From Aquimarina mytili (GTDB lineage Bacteria > Bacteroidota > Bacteroidia > Flavobacteriales > Flavobacteriaceae): a DNA stretch of 64,000 nt. The notes under the pieces are model-generated. The model saw only the letters and a program-made list of their open reading frames with translations. It was not told the origin of the DNA and ran no database searches. The DNA lies in contig NZ_JAERQJ010000004.1 in assembly GCF_016735115.1 (NCBI RefSeq), positions 372,001 to 436,000 on the forward strand, in the 5' to 3' direction. This document shows positions 34,391 through 43,247 of this stretch, one piece after another (within the stretch, counting starts at the first letter, position 1; the number at the start of each line of letters is the position of its first letter). The position numbers and the translations under genes were made by a program.

Positions 34391-36208
34391 ATGTTTAATG
34401 TAAAAAATGGTTCTGTGAAAATAAATCCACTACTCTATATCTTTTTATTTCTATTTATTTCAAATATACATGGACAAAGAGAGTCTGTGTTAAAAACAGC
34501 AGAAGAACTGTCAGGGTATTATCAGGTGCCTCAAGAAAAGATGTTTATTCATTACAATACGACATTATTATTTTCTGGAGAGTACCTTTATTATAAAGTA
34601 TATTGTTTAAACACTAAAAACAACCTATTAAGTGATATTAGTAAGATTGCTTATGTAGAACTGATAGATGAAGATAAAAATGCGATATTTAAACATAAAG
34701 TCAAACTAGAAAATGGAGTTGGGCAAGGAGATTTTTTTCTTCCGGTATCTGTTCCTTCTGGGAACTATAAACTAATTGGATATACACAATGGATGATTAA
34801 TGCCAAGGATAATCTTTTCTTTCAAGGCGATATTAGTATTTTAAATCCATATCAAGGAAATCAAAAAACAATCCTATCAGATGTACCAGTCGATACAGAA
34901 ATACTTCCAGTAGAAAATGATACAGCTGTAGTCAAAACAGAGATTAATACTTCAAAAGATAATACAGACATTAAACTTAATTTGGATAAACAGGTTTTCA
35001 AGAAAAGAAGCCCGGTTGTATTAACCATCAATATGGCTAATTCATTGCACAGATCTGGAAACTATTCAATATCCGTAAATAAAAAAGATTTTTTTACATC
35101 GGCAACAGCTGTTTCTGCTACCGAGTTTTCAGTATTACATCCCAAAGCTGTTATCAATAAAGAAAAATCGATCAGTTCATCATTTTTTTTACCAGAAATG
35201 AGAGGAGATTTAATTTATGGAAAAATTATACCCAAAGAATCGACTTTACCCGTTTCATCGATTCAAATTGCATTGTCGGTACCGGGTAAAAAAAATGATA
35301 TCAAAATTGCCACCACGAATAATAAAGGTGTTTTTATTTTTAGTTTAAATAAAGATTATTCTACCAAAGAGTTTGTGTTTCAGATTTTAGGGGAGAACAG
35401 GAATAATTATACTATTGTACTTAATGAAATTCCTGAGATTGAATATCCTGATTTTGATTTCTATACGTTTGAAATATCAGAGAGCCTAAAGGATCATATC
35501 GTTAATCGTAGTGTTAATAATCAAATAGATAATAGTTTTTTTGTTGCAAAACCCGATACGATTCAAGAACCTAAAGAAAATATCTCTTTCTATGGAAAAG
35601 ATTTTTCTACATATGACCTTGATGAGTATACCAGATTTGCTACGATAAAAGAAACTGTAATCGAAATCGTTGATGATGTATGGACAAAATCTAATAAGAA
35701 AGAGGAAAAAACCTTTGCAATAAGAGGGTATTATCCAACTCAGGAAGATTATGAATACAAACCTCTTGTTATAATAGATGGTATTGTAGAACAGGATCAT
35801 AAATTTTTGATGGAATATGATGCAAGAAAAATTAAAAGAATTAGTTTCGTTAGAGATCGATATTTTTTAGGAACTAAGATTTTTGAAGGTGTATTAATTT
35901 TTGAAACGCTTAAAGGTGATTATTTAGAAAGTCTTAATAGAAGCTATATATTTAAATCCGTTCTAAAAAGACCTCTGACAAAAAAGAAGTATTACAAACA
36001 ACGATACTTGGAAGGGGATAATAGTTATAATCATATTCCTGATTTTAGGCATCAATTATTTTGGGAACCAAGTATTACTTTAGAAAAAAATAACACAGTC
36101 ATTACGTTTTTTACTTCAGATGCTATTGGAGATTATGAAATCTCTATAGAAGGATTTACAAATGAAGGGGTTCCGGTATCTTTAAAGCGAGATTTTAGAG
36201 TAGAATAA
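34391..36208 (+). CDS. Cassette 1, gene D: MG2-like secreted protein with plug-like segment
   Basis: About 605 residues with a signal peptide ending ISNIHGQ. The start is uncertain. ATG at 34391 is used here, but GTG at 34415 aligns with the GTG start of the cassette 2 paralogue (both read V/M-K-I then signal peptide) and may be the true one. Residues about 40-140 resemble the MG2 domain of alpha-2-macroglobulins (MFIHYNTTLLFSGEYLYYKV, VSVPSGNYKLIGYTQWM). A second Ig-like segment spans about 190-340. Near 455-510, PLVIIDGIV followed by IKRISFVRDRYFLGTKIFEG resembles the second half of a TonB plug, yet no barrel follows. A final Ig-like domain ends in GFTNEG. Probably periplasmic or surface; function unknown. 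Confidence 0.75.
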   Translation: MFNVKNGSVKINPLLYIFLFLFISNIHGQRESVLKTAEELSGYYQVPQEKMFIHYNTTLLFSGEYLYYKVYCLNTKNNLLSDISKIAYVELIDEDKNAIFKHKVKLENGVGQGDFFLPVSVPSGNYKLIGYTQWMINAKDNLFFQGDISILNPYQGNQKTILSDVPVDTEILPVENDTAVVKTEINTSKDNTDIKLNLDKQVFKKRSPVVLTINMANSLHRSGNYSISVNKKDFFTSATAVSATEFSVLHPKAVINKEKSISSSFFLPEMRGDLIYGKIIPKESTLPVSSIQIALSVPGKKNDIKIATTNNKGVFIFSLNKDYSTKEFVFQILGENRNNYTIVLNEIPEIEYPDFDFYTFEISESLKDHIVNRSVNNQIDNSFFVAKPDTIQEPKENISFYGKDFSTYDLDEYTRFATIKETVIEIVDDVWTKSNKKEEKTFAIRGYYPTQEDYEYKPLVIIDGIVEQDHKFLMEYDARKIKRISFVRDRYFLGTKIFEGVLIFETLKGDYLESLNRSYIFKSVLKRPLTKKKYYKQRYLEGDNSYNHIPDFRHQLFWEPSITLEKNNTVITFFTSDAIGDYEISIEGFTNEGVPVSLKRDFRVE

Positions 36209-36319
36209 CAGTGTTTTTGATATGTAGATACCTTTTCTGAAACTATTAAGACATAAAACGGTTTCATTTTATTGATCACTTCTGCTCAAGGATATCTCAA
36301 AAAATACTTTGGACTAAAC

Positions 36320-36387
36320 TTATCAACACGAAAACGTTGTAGCTTATACCAGTTACAAGAGTTTTGAATATTTCCTCATATCTTAGT
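36320..36387 (+). repeat. 68-bp dispersed element, copy 1 (intercassette)
   Basis: A 23-bp core at 36320-36342 starting TTATCAACACGAAAACG is identical to the reverse complement of 61700-61722. Downstream, TTGAATATTTC (offset 44) and CTTAGT (offset 62) occur at the same offsets in both copies, and AGTTAC occurs at offset 31 here versus 29 there. It sits about 145 bp upstream of cassette 2 in the same orientation as the genes. It could be a regulatory element or a small mobile element remnant. Confidence 0.75.
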
Positions 36388-36462
36388 TTATGGGACTTCT
36401 AATAAAAATTTAGAAGAAGGATATACAGAAAAAGGATTCTGGTTCACACAACAGACGGGGAT

Positions 36463-37218
36463 ATGATTTTAGTTCAAAATATAAAGAGCACTTTGGCTTT
36501 TTTAGTACTTCCATTTTTATTTTATGGCCAAGCAAATAATGAAGAGATTGCATATTATAATTGGTTTGATAGAATGTTAGGAGAAGAGTATACCGGGCTT
36601 TATAATGGTAAACAATATATTGATCCCGATATCAATAAAATATTTGAAAATAAGCACTCTTTCTTTCTATCTGATAAAGTACTCTCAGGTTCGATTACTT
36701 ATAACGGACAAACCTATTATAATTTAGGAATCAAATACAATTTGGAAACAGAACAGGTTATAGTTACTCTTAAACCGGGTGCAGTTACTTCGGTAATTCA
36801 ATTGATTGCAGATAAGATAACGTCGTTTTATATTGAGGACTATAAATTTGTGAGATTAGATAATACTTTAAATTCAAAGCACCCAATTTCTGGTTTCTTT
36901 CAAATTATTACAGAACACCCCCATTTTATATTATATAAGAAGAATAAGAAAAATCGAAAAGAACGTCTTGAAGATATAGGAGGAAGTAAAATCTATTATG
37001 AATTTACTACAAAAAGCCAGTACATTCTTTTTATGGATAAAGCCTATCATGAAGTCAATAGTAAAGATGATTTTATTTCTATTTTTCCAGAAACTAAACA
37101 AGAGATAAAATCATTTTATAGTACTCAGAAAAAGATAAGAAAATCCGATCCTGATGCTTTCATGAAACAATTGCTGGAGGATGTTATTTATCGATCTATT
37201 TCAAAAAACAATTTATAA
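36463..37218 (+). CDS. Cassette 2, gene A: secreted protein of unknown function
   Basis: A 251-residue paralogue of cassette 1 gene A, with signal peptide ending LFYGQAN. Shared marks are YYNWFDRMLGEEYTGLYNGK, FFLSDKVLSGSITYNGQTYYN and IRKSDPDAFMKQLL. The segment between about 120 and 200 is the most divergent, with a Lys/Asn-rich stretch (YKKNKKNRKERLEDI). No catalytic motif or known domain was recognised. ATG start; the stop is 2 bp before the receptor gene. The tight linkage in both copies argues that A acts with receptor B, for example as a periplasmic partner or a cargo-binding protein. Confidence 0.82.
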   Translation: MILVQNIKSTLAFLVLPFLFYGQANNEEIAYYNWFDRMLGEEYTGLYNGKQYIDPDINKIFENKHSFFLSDKVLSGSITYNGQTYYNLGIKYNLETEQVIVTLKPGAVTSVIQLIADKITSFYIEDYKFVRLDNTLNSKHPISGFFQIITEHPHFILYKKNKKNRKERLEDIGGSKIYYEFTTKSQYILFMDKAYHEVNSKDDFISIFPETKQEIKSFYSTQKKIRKSDPDAFMKQLLEDVIYRSISKNNL

Positions 37219-37220
37219 AA

Positions 37221-39992
37221 ATGATAAAAAGAGTTTTAATATTTGTTTTTTTGATTGTTCAGTATAGCTGGTCTCAACAGGAAGAGACATTACTTTCATT
37301 ATCGTACCAAAATCAAGATTTAAGATCTGTTCTACAACAAATAGAAACCATTTCAGATCATCGTTTTTTTTATCAAGATTCATGGATTGATGAGTATAAA
37401 GAATTATCAGGCAATTATAAAGAAGTAGATATTGGTACGATACTTGATGCCATTTTTAAAGACACGTTGCTTAACTTCTTTATTCTCGAAAATCGAGTTA
37501 TTATAACTAAAAACAATGTTATTTATGATACACTACCTAATGGTTTTCTTATAGATACGTCTCTTGTAAACACAAAAAGTAGGGCAAATCATAATAAAAA
37601 TAATGTCAAGTCTGTAACATTTACAAATGATAGTTATTCTTCAAACAAGACTTCTTTAAAAACCATTAAGATTGGTAAAGCTGTAAAAGGAAATTTAAGC
37701 GAGAATTTTAAAGTTTCCGGATACGTTACAAATAACCAAACTAAAAAACCATTAGTTGATGCTATTATCGCAATAAATGGTAATGATATCGGTGTTCGAA
37801 CCAATAGTAACGGGTTTTATGAATTGCAATTAGGTGCGGGCGATCATATTCTAGAAATAAATGCTCTTGGAATGGAAGAGGTCCAAAATCGATTAATCAT
37901 TTATAGTGATGGGAAATTAAATTTTAGAATAAATGAAAAAATAGAATTACTGGATGAAGTTGTGTTGCAATCTGAAATAAACAAGAATGTAGATGAAGTG
38001 GTTACTAAAACAAAGATCGATATAGAAGAATCCAAAAATATACCTCTGGCATTAGGGGAGAGAGATGTTTTAAAGGTAGCAACAACATTGCCTGGTATTA
38101 CTACTGCAGGAGAGGCTTCAATTGGGTATAATGTAAGAGGAGGAAGATCAGATCAAAATCTAATTTTACTTGATGATGCCGTAATATATAGCCCTCAACA
38201 TTTCTTCGGAATTTTTTCAGCCTTAAATCCTTTTGCCTTAGGAGATGCCAATATTTACAAAGGCACTATTCCTGTTGAATATGGAGGGAGATTGTCTTCG
38301 GTTTTCGATTTACGAACCAAAGATGCTAGTGTAGATAAAATTAAAGCCGAAGGTTCTATTGGTCCTGTAACCGGAAATCTACTCTTTGAAATTCCGGTAA
38401 TTAAGGATAAAGCTGGACTTATGATAGGAGGGAGAGGGGCTTATGCAAATTGGATTTTGAATTCTCTAGATGAAGAATCATTAGAAAATAGCGAAGCTTC
38501 ATTTTATGATGCCATTGCAAAATATAATCATCAAATAACCGAAAAATCAAAAGTAGAAGCTACTCTATACTGGAGTAAAGATGATTTTAGCATTACTTCA
38601 GATTCTCTGTATATTTATGAAAATAGAGCATTTTCATTGCGGTGGGATCATAGATTTAATGAGAAAAACAGTGGCAAATTAAACTTGTCTAACAGTCGTT
38701 ATGGTTTTGATATAGAATTCGATGGGGACACTGATAATGATTTTGATCTGGGGTATAGCATTAATGAGACCGAAGTAAAATTTCAATTCAGAAATATTTA
38801 CAATAGCAAGCTTAAATTTGATTATGGATTGTCTAGTAAATTGTATGAGGTAAATCCAGGAGAAATACAACCGGCTGATGCAATATCGATTGTAGAGCCT
38901 CTAAAAATAGAGAAAGAAAGAGCATTAGAATCTGCAGCTTTTCTTGGAGCTGAAATAGATTTATCAAACAAAATTAAGGTAGATGCAGGTATTCGCTATT
39001 CTATGTACAATGCCCTGGGAGAAGGTTCTCAAAATGTTTTTCTAGATGGAGCTCCAAAAGAAGAAGGGAGTATTCAAGAGACCTTGTTTTTTGATAGAAA
39101 CGAAGTCATAAGGACCTATGGAGGACCTGAATATAGAATGTCTGCTAGGTACTTAATTCTTGATAATTTTTCTGTTAAAGCTTCTTATAATAAGACATTT
39201 CAGTTTATTCATACTTTATCTAATAATACCACAGTATCACCAATTGATACCTGGAAATTATCTGATCTTAATATAAAACCACAAAGCTCACAACAATATG
39301 CCCTTGGTTTGCATACAAACTTAGATGAAGGGGCTTACGAATTAAGCTTAGAAGGGTTCTATAAAAGGTCAAAAAACATACTCGATTTTAAAACCGGAGC
39401 CGAAATATTATTGAATGAGAATATTGAAACACAGGTATTACAAGGAAAAGGAAAAGCATATGGGGTTGAGTTTTTACTGAAAAAACAAAAAGGAAGACTC
39501 TATGGTTGGTTAGGATATACCTATTCAAGGTCATTTTTACAATTAGACAGCCAGTTTAGAGAAGAACGGGTTAATAACGGTGTTTTCTTTCCTTCAAATT
39601 TTGATAAACCTCATGATTTTAGTGTAGTAGCTAATTATAAGTTTACCAAACGATTTAGCATGACCACTAATTTTGTGTATCAAACAGGAAGACCTGTTAC
39701 TTTTCCGGTAGGAAACTTTAGCCTTGATGGGGCAGAATTTGCAGTGTTTAGTGATAGAAATAAATTTAGGATACCAGATTTTTATAGGCTGGACATTGGA
39801 GTAAACATTGAGGGAAATCATAAAAAGAATAAGATCGCCCATAGTTTTTGGACTATTTCGGTATATAATGTTCTAGGTCGCAACAACCCGTTTTCTGTGT
39901 TTTTTGTAACAGAAAATGGAGATGTAAAAGGATTACAAAGTTCTATCTTTTCGATTCCTATTCCTTCAATTACGTATAATTTTAAATTTTAA
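37221..39992 (+). CDS. Cassette 2, gene B: STN-domain TonB-dependent receptor
   Basis: A 923-residue paralogue of cassette 1 gene B with the same layout: signal peptide (ending SWSQQ), STN domain about 30-85 (LSYQNQDLRSVLQQIETISD), linker, carboxypeptidase-regulatory-like domain about 165-245 (GYVTNNQTKKPLVDAIIA), plug (GERDVLKVATTLPGITTAGE, YNVRGGRSDQNLILLDDAV) and barrel ending ITYNFKF. The plug and barrel are close to copy 1, while the STN domain and linker are much more different. That suggests the transport parts are conserved while signalling or ligand entry has diverged. The two receptors may use related ligands with separate regulation. It ends 3 bp before gene C. Confidence 0.9.
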   Translation: MIKRVLIFVFLIVQYSWSQQEETLLSLSYQNQDLRSVLQQIETISDHRFFYQDSWIDEYKELSGNYKEVDIGTILDAIFKDTLLNFFILENRVIITKNNVIYDTLPNGFLIDTSLVNTKSRANHNKNNVKSVTFTNDSYSSNKTSLKTIKIGKAVKGNLSENFKVSGYVTNNQTKKPLVDAIIAINGNDIGVRTNSNGFYELQLGAGDHILEINALGMEEVQNRLIIYSDGKLNFRINEKIELLDEVVLQSEINKNVDEVVTKTKIDIEESKNIPLALGERDVLKVATTLPGITTAGEASIGYNVRGGRSDQNLILLDDAVIYSPQHFFGIFSALNPFALGDANIYKGTIPVEYGGRLSSVFDLRTKDASVDKIKAEGSIGPVTGNLLFEIPVIKDKAGLMIGGRGAYANWILNSLDEESLENSEASFYDAIAKYNHQITEKSKVEATLYWSKDDFSITSDSLYIYENRAFSLRWDHRFNEKNSGKLNLSNSRYGFDIEFDGDTDNDFDLGYSINETEVKFQFRNIYNSKLKFDYGLSSKLYEVNPGEIQPADAISIVEPLKIEKERALESAAFLGAEIDLSNKIKVDAGIRYSMYNALGEGSQNVFLDGAPKEEGSIQETLFFDRNEVIRTYGGPEYRMSARYLILDNFSVKASYNKTFQFIHTLSNNTTVSPIDTWKLSDLNIKPQSSQQYALGLHTNLDEGAYELSLEGFYKRSKNILDFKTGAEILLNENIETQVLQGKGKAYGVEFLLKKQKGRLYGWLGYTYSRSFLQLDSQFREERVNNGVFFPSNFDKPHDFSVVANYKFTKRFSMTTNFVYQTGRPVTFPVGNFSLDGAEFAVFSDRNKFRIPDFYRLDIGVNIEGNHKKNKIAHSFWTISVYNVLGRNNPFSVFFVTENGDVKGLQSSIFSIPIPSITYNFKF

Positions 39993-39995
39993 AAA

Positions 39996-41198
39996 ATGAT
40001 ATCTTTTCATAAGTATGTTTGGGGTAAAAGAAGGATGTTTTTCATGCTGCTGTTATGTTTAATGTTATCAAATTGTGTAGAAGAATTTGATTTTAAGACA
40101 GAAGATTTTGAAAGTATCTTAGTCATAAAAGCCTCTCTTACCAATGAACAAAAGTATCATCAAATGAAACTTTCCAGAACGTATAAGTTTGAAGATGATG
40201 GTCCGTTAGTTGTGCAAGGGGCAACAGTAAGCATCCTTGAAAATAAAGATATAGTACACACATTTGAAGAAATATTTCCTGGAACATATCAATCTACACA
40301 GATGTTTAGGGCAGAACCCAATAAAAGCTATCAATTGTCTATTGAAACGAGAGATGGGGGAGTGTACATGTCTGAAGAAGAAGTATTACCTTCAGAAAAT
40401 TCAATAATTGATGAAGTATACCCGAAACGCATGTTTAATGATAATGGGACAGAAGGAGTAGGGATTTTAATAGATAGTTATGACATAACGGGAAATTCTA
40501 ACTATTACCGCTATGAATTTGAAGAAACATATAGAATTACTGCTGATTTTTGGACTCGTGTAGATTTAACAACCTCATTAGAGTTTGTAGATCGACCCGA
40601 TGGACAAGAAAAATGTTATAATGGTGGCACGTCTAATAAAATTATTATTACCGACACAAGCGGTTTGCTCGAAGATAAAGTAACCGGACTATTACTTCAT
40701 TTTATTGATGCCGAAGATATTAGTGTAGCTGATCGATATAGTATTTTGGTTAGGCAATTCGTACAATCAAGAGAAGCTAATGGATTTTATAATGTGATAA
40801 ATAATTTTTCAGAATCCGAAAGTTTGTTTTCGCAACTTCAACCGGGTTTTGTGAGCGGAAATATTATTTCAACTATAAATGAGAATGAGCGCATATTAGG
40901 CTTTTTTGAAGTAGCATCGGTAACCGAAAAACGAATGTTCTTTAACCGTGAGGATATTATTAGAGATCTGCCAAGATTTTCTCCGGTATGTGATCGCGTT
41001 ATTCCTAGGCAAGAATCTAATGAGACTGAAGATGAGTTTTTAAGGCGTTTACGGGCTTTAATAGCATCTGGTAGTGTTAAATTTTTAGAAGAGATAAGAG
41101 ACCCGGATAGTGGAAGTACCTATGTCTTTGTCCCTAGAGGGTGTGGTGATTGTACGGTGTATGGGCGAAGTATAATTCCAGATTTTTGGGAAAATTAA
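39996..41198 (+). CDS. Cassette 2, gene C: DUF4249 lipoprotein
   Basis: A 400-residue lipoprotein with Cys27 in CLMLSNC. Its pattern matches copy 1: VEEFDFKTEDFESILVIKAS, Ig-like region GATVSILENKDIVHTF, SYDITGNSNYYRYEFEETYR, RQFVQSREANGFYNVINNFSE and the C-terminal CGDCT ... PDFW block. Differences cluster in the region after the EETYR block (about 178-205), where copy 1 carries a longer acidic insertion (EETNGEGETE). If the protein forms the receptor's outer lid, this could be a ligand-contacting loop. ATG start. Unlike cassette 1, 77 bp separate it from gene D. Confidence 0.85.
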   Translation: MISFHKYVWGKRRMFFMLLLCLMLSNCVEEFDFKTEDFESILVIKASLTNEQKYHQMKLSRTYKFEDDGPLVVQGATVSILENKDIVHTFEEIFPGTYQSTQMFRAEPNKSYQLSIETRDGGVYMSEEEVLPSENSIIDEVYPKRMFNDNGTEGVGILIDSYDITGNSNYYRYEFEETYRITADFWTRVDLTTSLEFVDRPDGQEKCYNGGTSNKIIITDTSGLLEDKVTGLLLHFIDAEDISVADRYSILVRQFVQSREANGFYNVINNFSESESLFSQLQPGFVSGNIISTINENERILGFFEVASVTEKRMFFNREDIIRDLPRFSPVCDRVIPRQESNETEDEFLRRLRALIASGSVKFLEEIRDPDSGSTYVFVPRGCGDCTVYGRSIIPDFWEN

Positions 41199-41275
41199 TA
41201 CGTTATTGTGCAATTATTAAATAGAATATAGTAATAGTCAGTCATTAAAAACTGAATATTAAGAAATTTAAAAGT

Positions 41276-43051
41276 GTGAAAATCAAATCTTTATTATATA
41301 TAGTTTTCTTCTGTACAATAAGTGTACAGGCCCAACGCAAATCGGTTTTAAAAGCGGTCGAAGATGTAGTGGGGTATAATCAAATACCTTCAGAAAATGT
41401 ATTTATACATTACAATACCACATTACTATTTGCCGGAGAATATTTGTACTATAATTTGTATTGTCTTAATGCCAAAAATAATTTGCTAAGTGCAATAAGT
41501 AAAATTGCTTATGTTAAGCTTATTGATGATGAAGGTCAATCTGTTTTTGAACATAAAATTAAACTAGAAAATGGTTTGGGGCAGGGTGATTTTTTTATTC
41601 CGGTTTCTATTCCCTCTGGAAATTATAAGTTAATAGGATATACTCAATGGATGCTTAATGCTAGGAAAGCCGGTTTTTTTCGGGGAGACGTTAGTATTAT
41701 TAACCCCTATCAGGGAGATCAAGGTAAAATTCTGGAAACAAATCTTAGAAAAGAAGCTTCAGACAAGTACGCACAAGACAACATAATAAGTACAAATAAT
41801 TTTGAAACAAGAAAAGATAATAGCACTATTTTTATAAAGGATACAGTCTACTCAAAAAGAAGTCGTGTCCAATTTAATATTCAAAAAAGTGAGGTGCAAG
41901 ACGGAAATTATTCTATTTCAGTGAGAAAAATGGATACTTTTAAAAAAGCAAAACCCACTACAACTACAGATTTTTTTGAGTTAGACTCAACATCGGCTGT
42001 TAACGCTAGTGGAGCTATAGGAGATTCTATTTTTCTTCCAGAAATGAGAGGAGAATTGATATATGGAAGAATCATTTCAAACGATTCATCTTTTTCAGTT
42101 TCACAACTAGATGTAGGGTTATCTGTTTCAGGAAAAATAAATGATATTAAAATGGTATCAACAGACGATAAAGGAAATTTTATCATGTGTCTTGATCAGC
42201 ATCATAATGAAGATAAAATAATGATAGAAGTTCAGGATGTGGATAAAACAAAGTATACGATTTTGACAGATAATATTCCTGAAACTGATCTAGGTAGCCT
42301 AGATTTTTACTCTTTTAAAATTGAGCAAACTTCATTAGATGAAATTATAAAAAGAAGTGTTTATAATCAGATAGAAAATAGTTTTTATAATCTAAAGCCT
42401 GATACAATACAAGACCGTGCAATAGTTTCTTCTTTTTACGGCAAAGATTATGTCAACTATGATTTGGATGAATATACAAGGTTTTCAACAATGAAAGAAA
42501 CCATTGTAGAGGTTGTTGAAGGAGTTCGTATAAGAAAAAATAAGAGGGGAAAAGAGGTGTTTAGTATTTACAAAGATTATGTTGGAGGATCAAAATCCAA
42601 TTATTTACCATTGGTATTGGTTGATGGAGGGATTGTACAAGATCATGAAGATATTATCAATTATGATGTTAGAGAAATAGGGAACATTAGATTTATTAAA
42701 GACCGATATTATATAGGAACCAAAGTCTTTGAAGGTATTTTAGAAATTAAAACTTTAAAAGAAAATTATTGGGAGCAATTGGAACGGAAGGGGAGTATTC
42801 AATTTAATGATTTGAAACTATTAGAGAAGAAAAGATATTATAAACAAGCATACGATAAGTCTAACAAAGATAATCGTATTCCAGACTATAGACATCAGTT
42901 GTTATGGTCTCCTAATGTTGAAATCTCTGGAGAAGGTGTAGCATTAGACTTTTATACTTCTGATGTTGCTGGCGATTTTGAGATTACCTTACAAGGATTT
43001 ACTAAAAAAGGGAAAGCTGTATCAATTACACAACATTTTAAAGTAAAATAA
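41276..43051 (+). CDS. Cassette 2, gene D: MG2-like secreted protein with plug-like segment
   Basis: A 591-residue paralogue of cassette 1 gene D, starting at GTG (reading M-K-I-K) with signal peptide ending SVQAQ. The MG2-like part (VFIHYNTTLLFAGEYLYYNL, VSIPSGNYKLIGYTQWM) is highly conserved. The middle Ig-like region is more variable. The plug-like segment near residue 445-495 reads PLVLVDGGIV then IGNIRFIKDRYYIGTKVFEG. The end has DVAGDFEITLQGFTKKG. No barrel and no thioester motif (CxEQ) were found, so it is not a full macroglobulin. It is the last gene of the block, followed by a strong bidirectional terminator. Role unknown; co-occurrence suggests it belongs to the receptor complex. 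Confidence 0.8.
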   Translation: MKIKSLLYIVFFCTISVQAQRKSVLKAVEDVVGYNQIPSENVFIHYNTTLLFAGEYLYYNLYCLNAKNNLLSAISKIAYVKLIDDEGQSVFEHKIKLENGLGQGDFFIPVSIPSGNYKLIGYTQWMLNARKAGFFRGDVSIINPYQGDQGKILETNLRKEASDKYAQDNIISTNNFETRKDNSTIFIKDTVYSKRSRVQFNIQKSEVQDGNYSISVRKMDTFKKAKPTTTTDFFELDSTSAVNASGAIGDSIFLPEMRGELIYGRIISNDSSFSVSQLDVGLSVSGKINDIKMVSTDDKGNFIMCLDQHHNEDKIMIEVQDVDKTKYTILTDNIPETDLGSLDFYSFKIEQTSLDEIIKRSVYNQIENSFYNLKPDTIQDRAIVSSFYGKDYVNYDLDEYTRFSTMKETIVEVVEGVRIRKNKRGKEVFSIYKDYVGGSKSNYLPLVLVDGGIVQDHEDIINYDVREIGNIRFIKDRYYIGTKVFEGILEIKTLKENYWEQLERKGSIQFNDLKLLEKKRYYKQAYDKSNKDNRIPDYRHQLLWSPNVEISGEGVALDFYTSDVAGDFEITLQGFTKKGKAVSITQHFKVK

Positions 43052-43155
43052 CCTTTTTATGCCTTTTCAAGTCATTAAAAAGGTTTAGAGCAAACTTAGT
43101 TCGAGTAGCATAATCCCCATGTTAACTTCCAAATAGTTGAAGTAAAAGTTATTAA

Positions 43156-43184
43156 AAAACCCGGAACGTTGTGTTCCGGGTTTT
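43156..43184. terminator. Bidirectional terminator between cassette 2 and the DUF4302 operon
   Basis: A perfect 12-bp stem: AAAACCCGGAAC at 43156-43167 and GTTCCGGGTTTT at 43173-43184, with a 5-base loop. A/T tails on both sides suit the convergent genes it separates. Confidence 0.85.
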
Positions 43185-43204
43185 CGCAAGTTGAGTTAAA
43201 TAGG

Positions 43205-43224
43205 CTATTGCGTACACGCAATAG
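43205..43224. repeat. 20-bp near-perfect palindrome after the terminator
   Basis: CTATTGCGT and ACGCAATAG, separated by two bases, form exact inverted arms. It lies 24 bp from the DUF4302 stop and may be part of the minus-strand transcript end or a protein-binding site. Confidence 0.4.
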
Positions 43225-43247
43225 GGAGTTAATCTTTTTTTATTCTT

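Larger units (their letters stand above)
29595..43051 (+). repeat. Tandem duplication of a four-gene outer-membrane cassette (A1-B1-C1-D1 / A2-B2-C2-D2)
   Basis: Two consecutive blocks, 29595-36208 and 36463-43051, carry the same four genes in the same order with matching lengths. A is 245/251 residues, B 927/923, C 416/400 and D about 605/591. Similarity is obvious at the protein level along whole genes and strongest in B from its conserved KTKID-to-plug region to the C-terminus. DNA has diverged at many codon positions, so the duplication is not recent. Within each block spacing is 1-12 bp except before D (D1 up to 42, D2 77), so each block is an operon. The blocks are separated by 254 bp with its own repeat element. 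Confidence 0.9.

Noticed and set aside
36320..36342. DnaA box or replication origin
   Set aside because: TTATCAACA differs from the TTATNCACA consensus at one position, only one site occurs per copy, and no origin genes are nearby.
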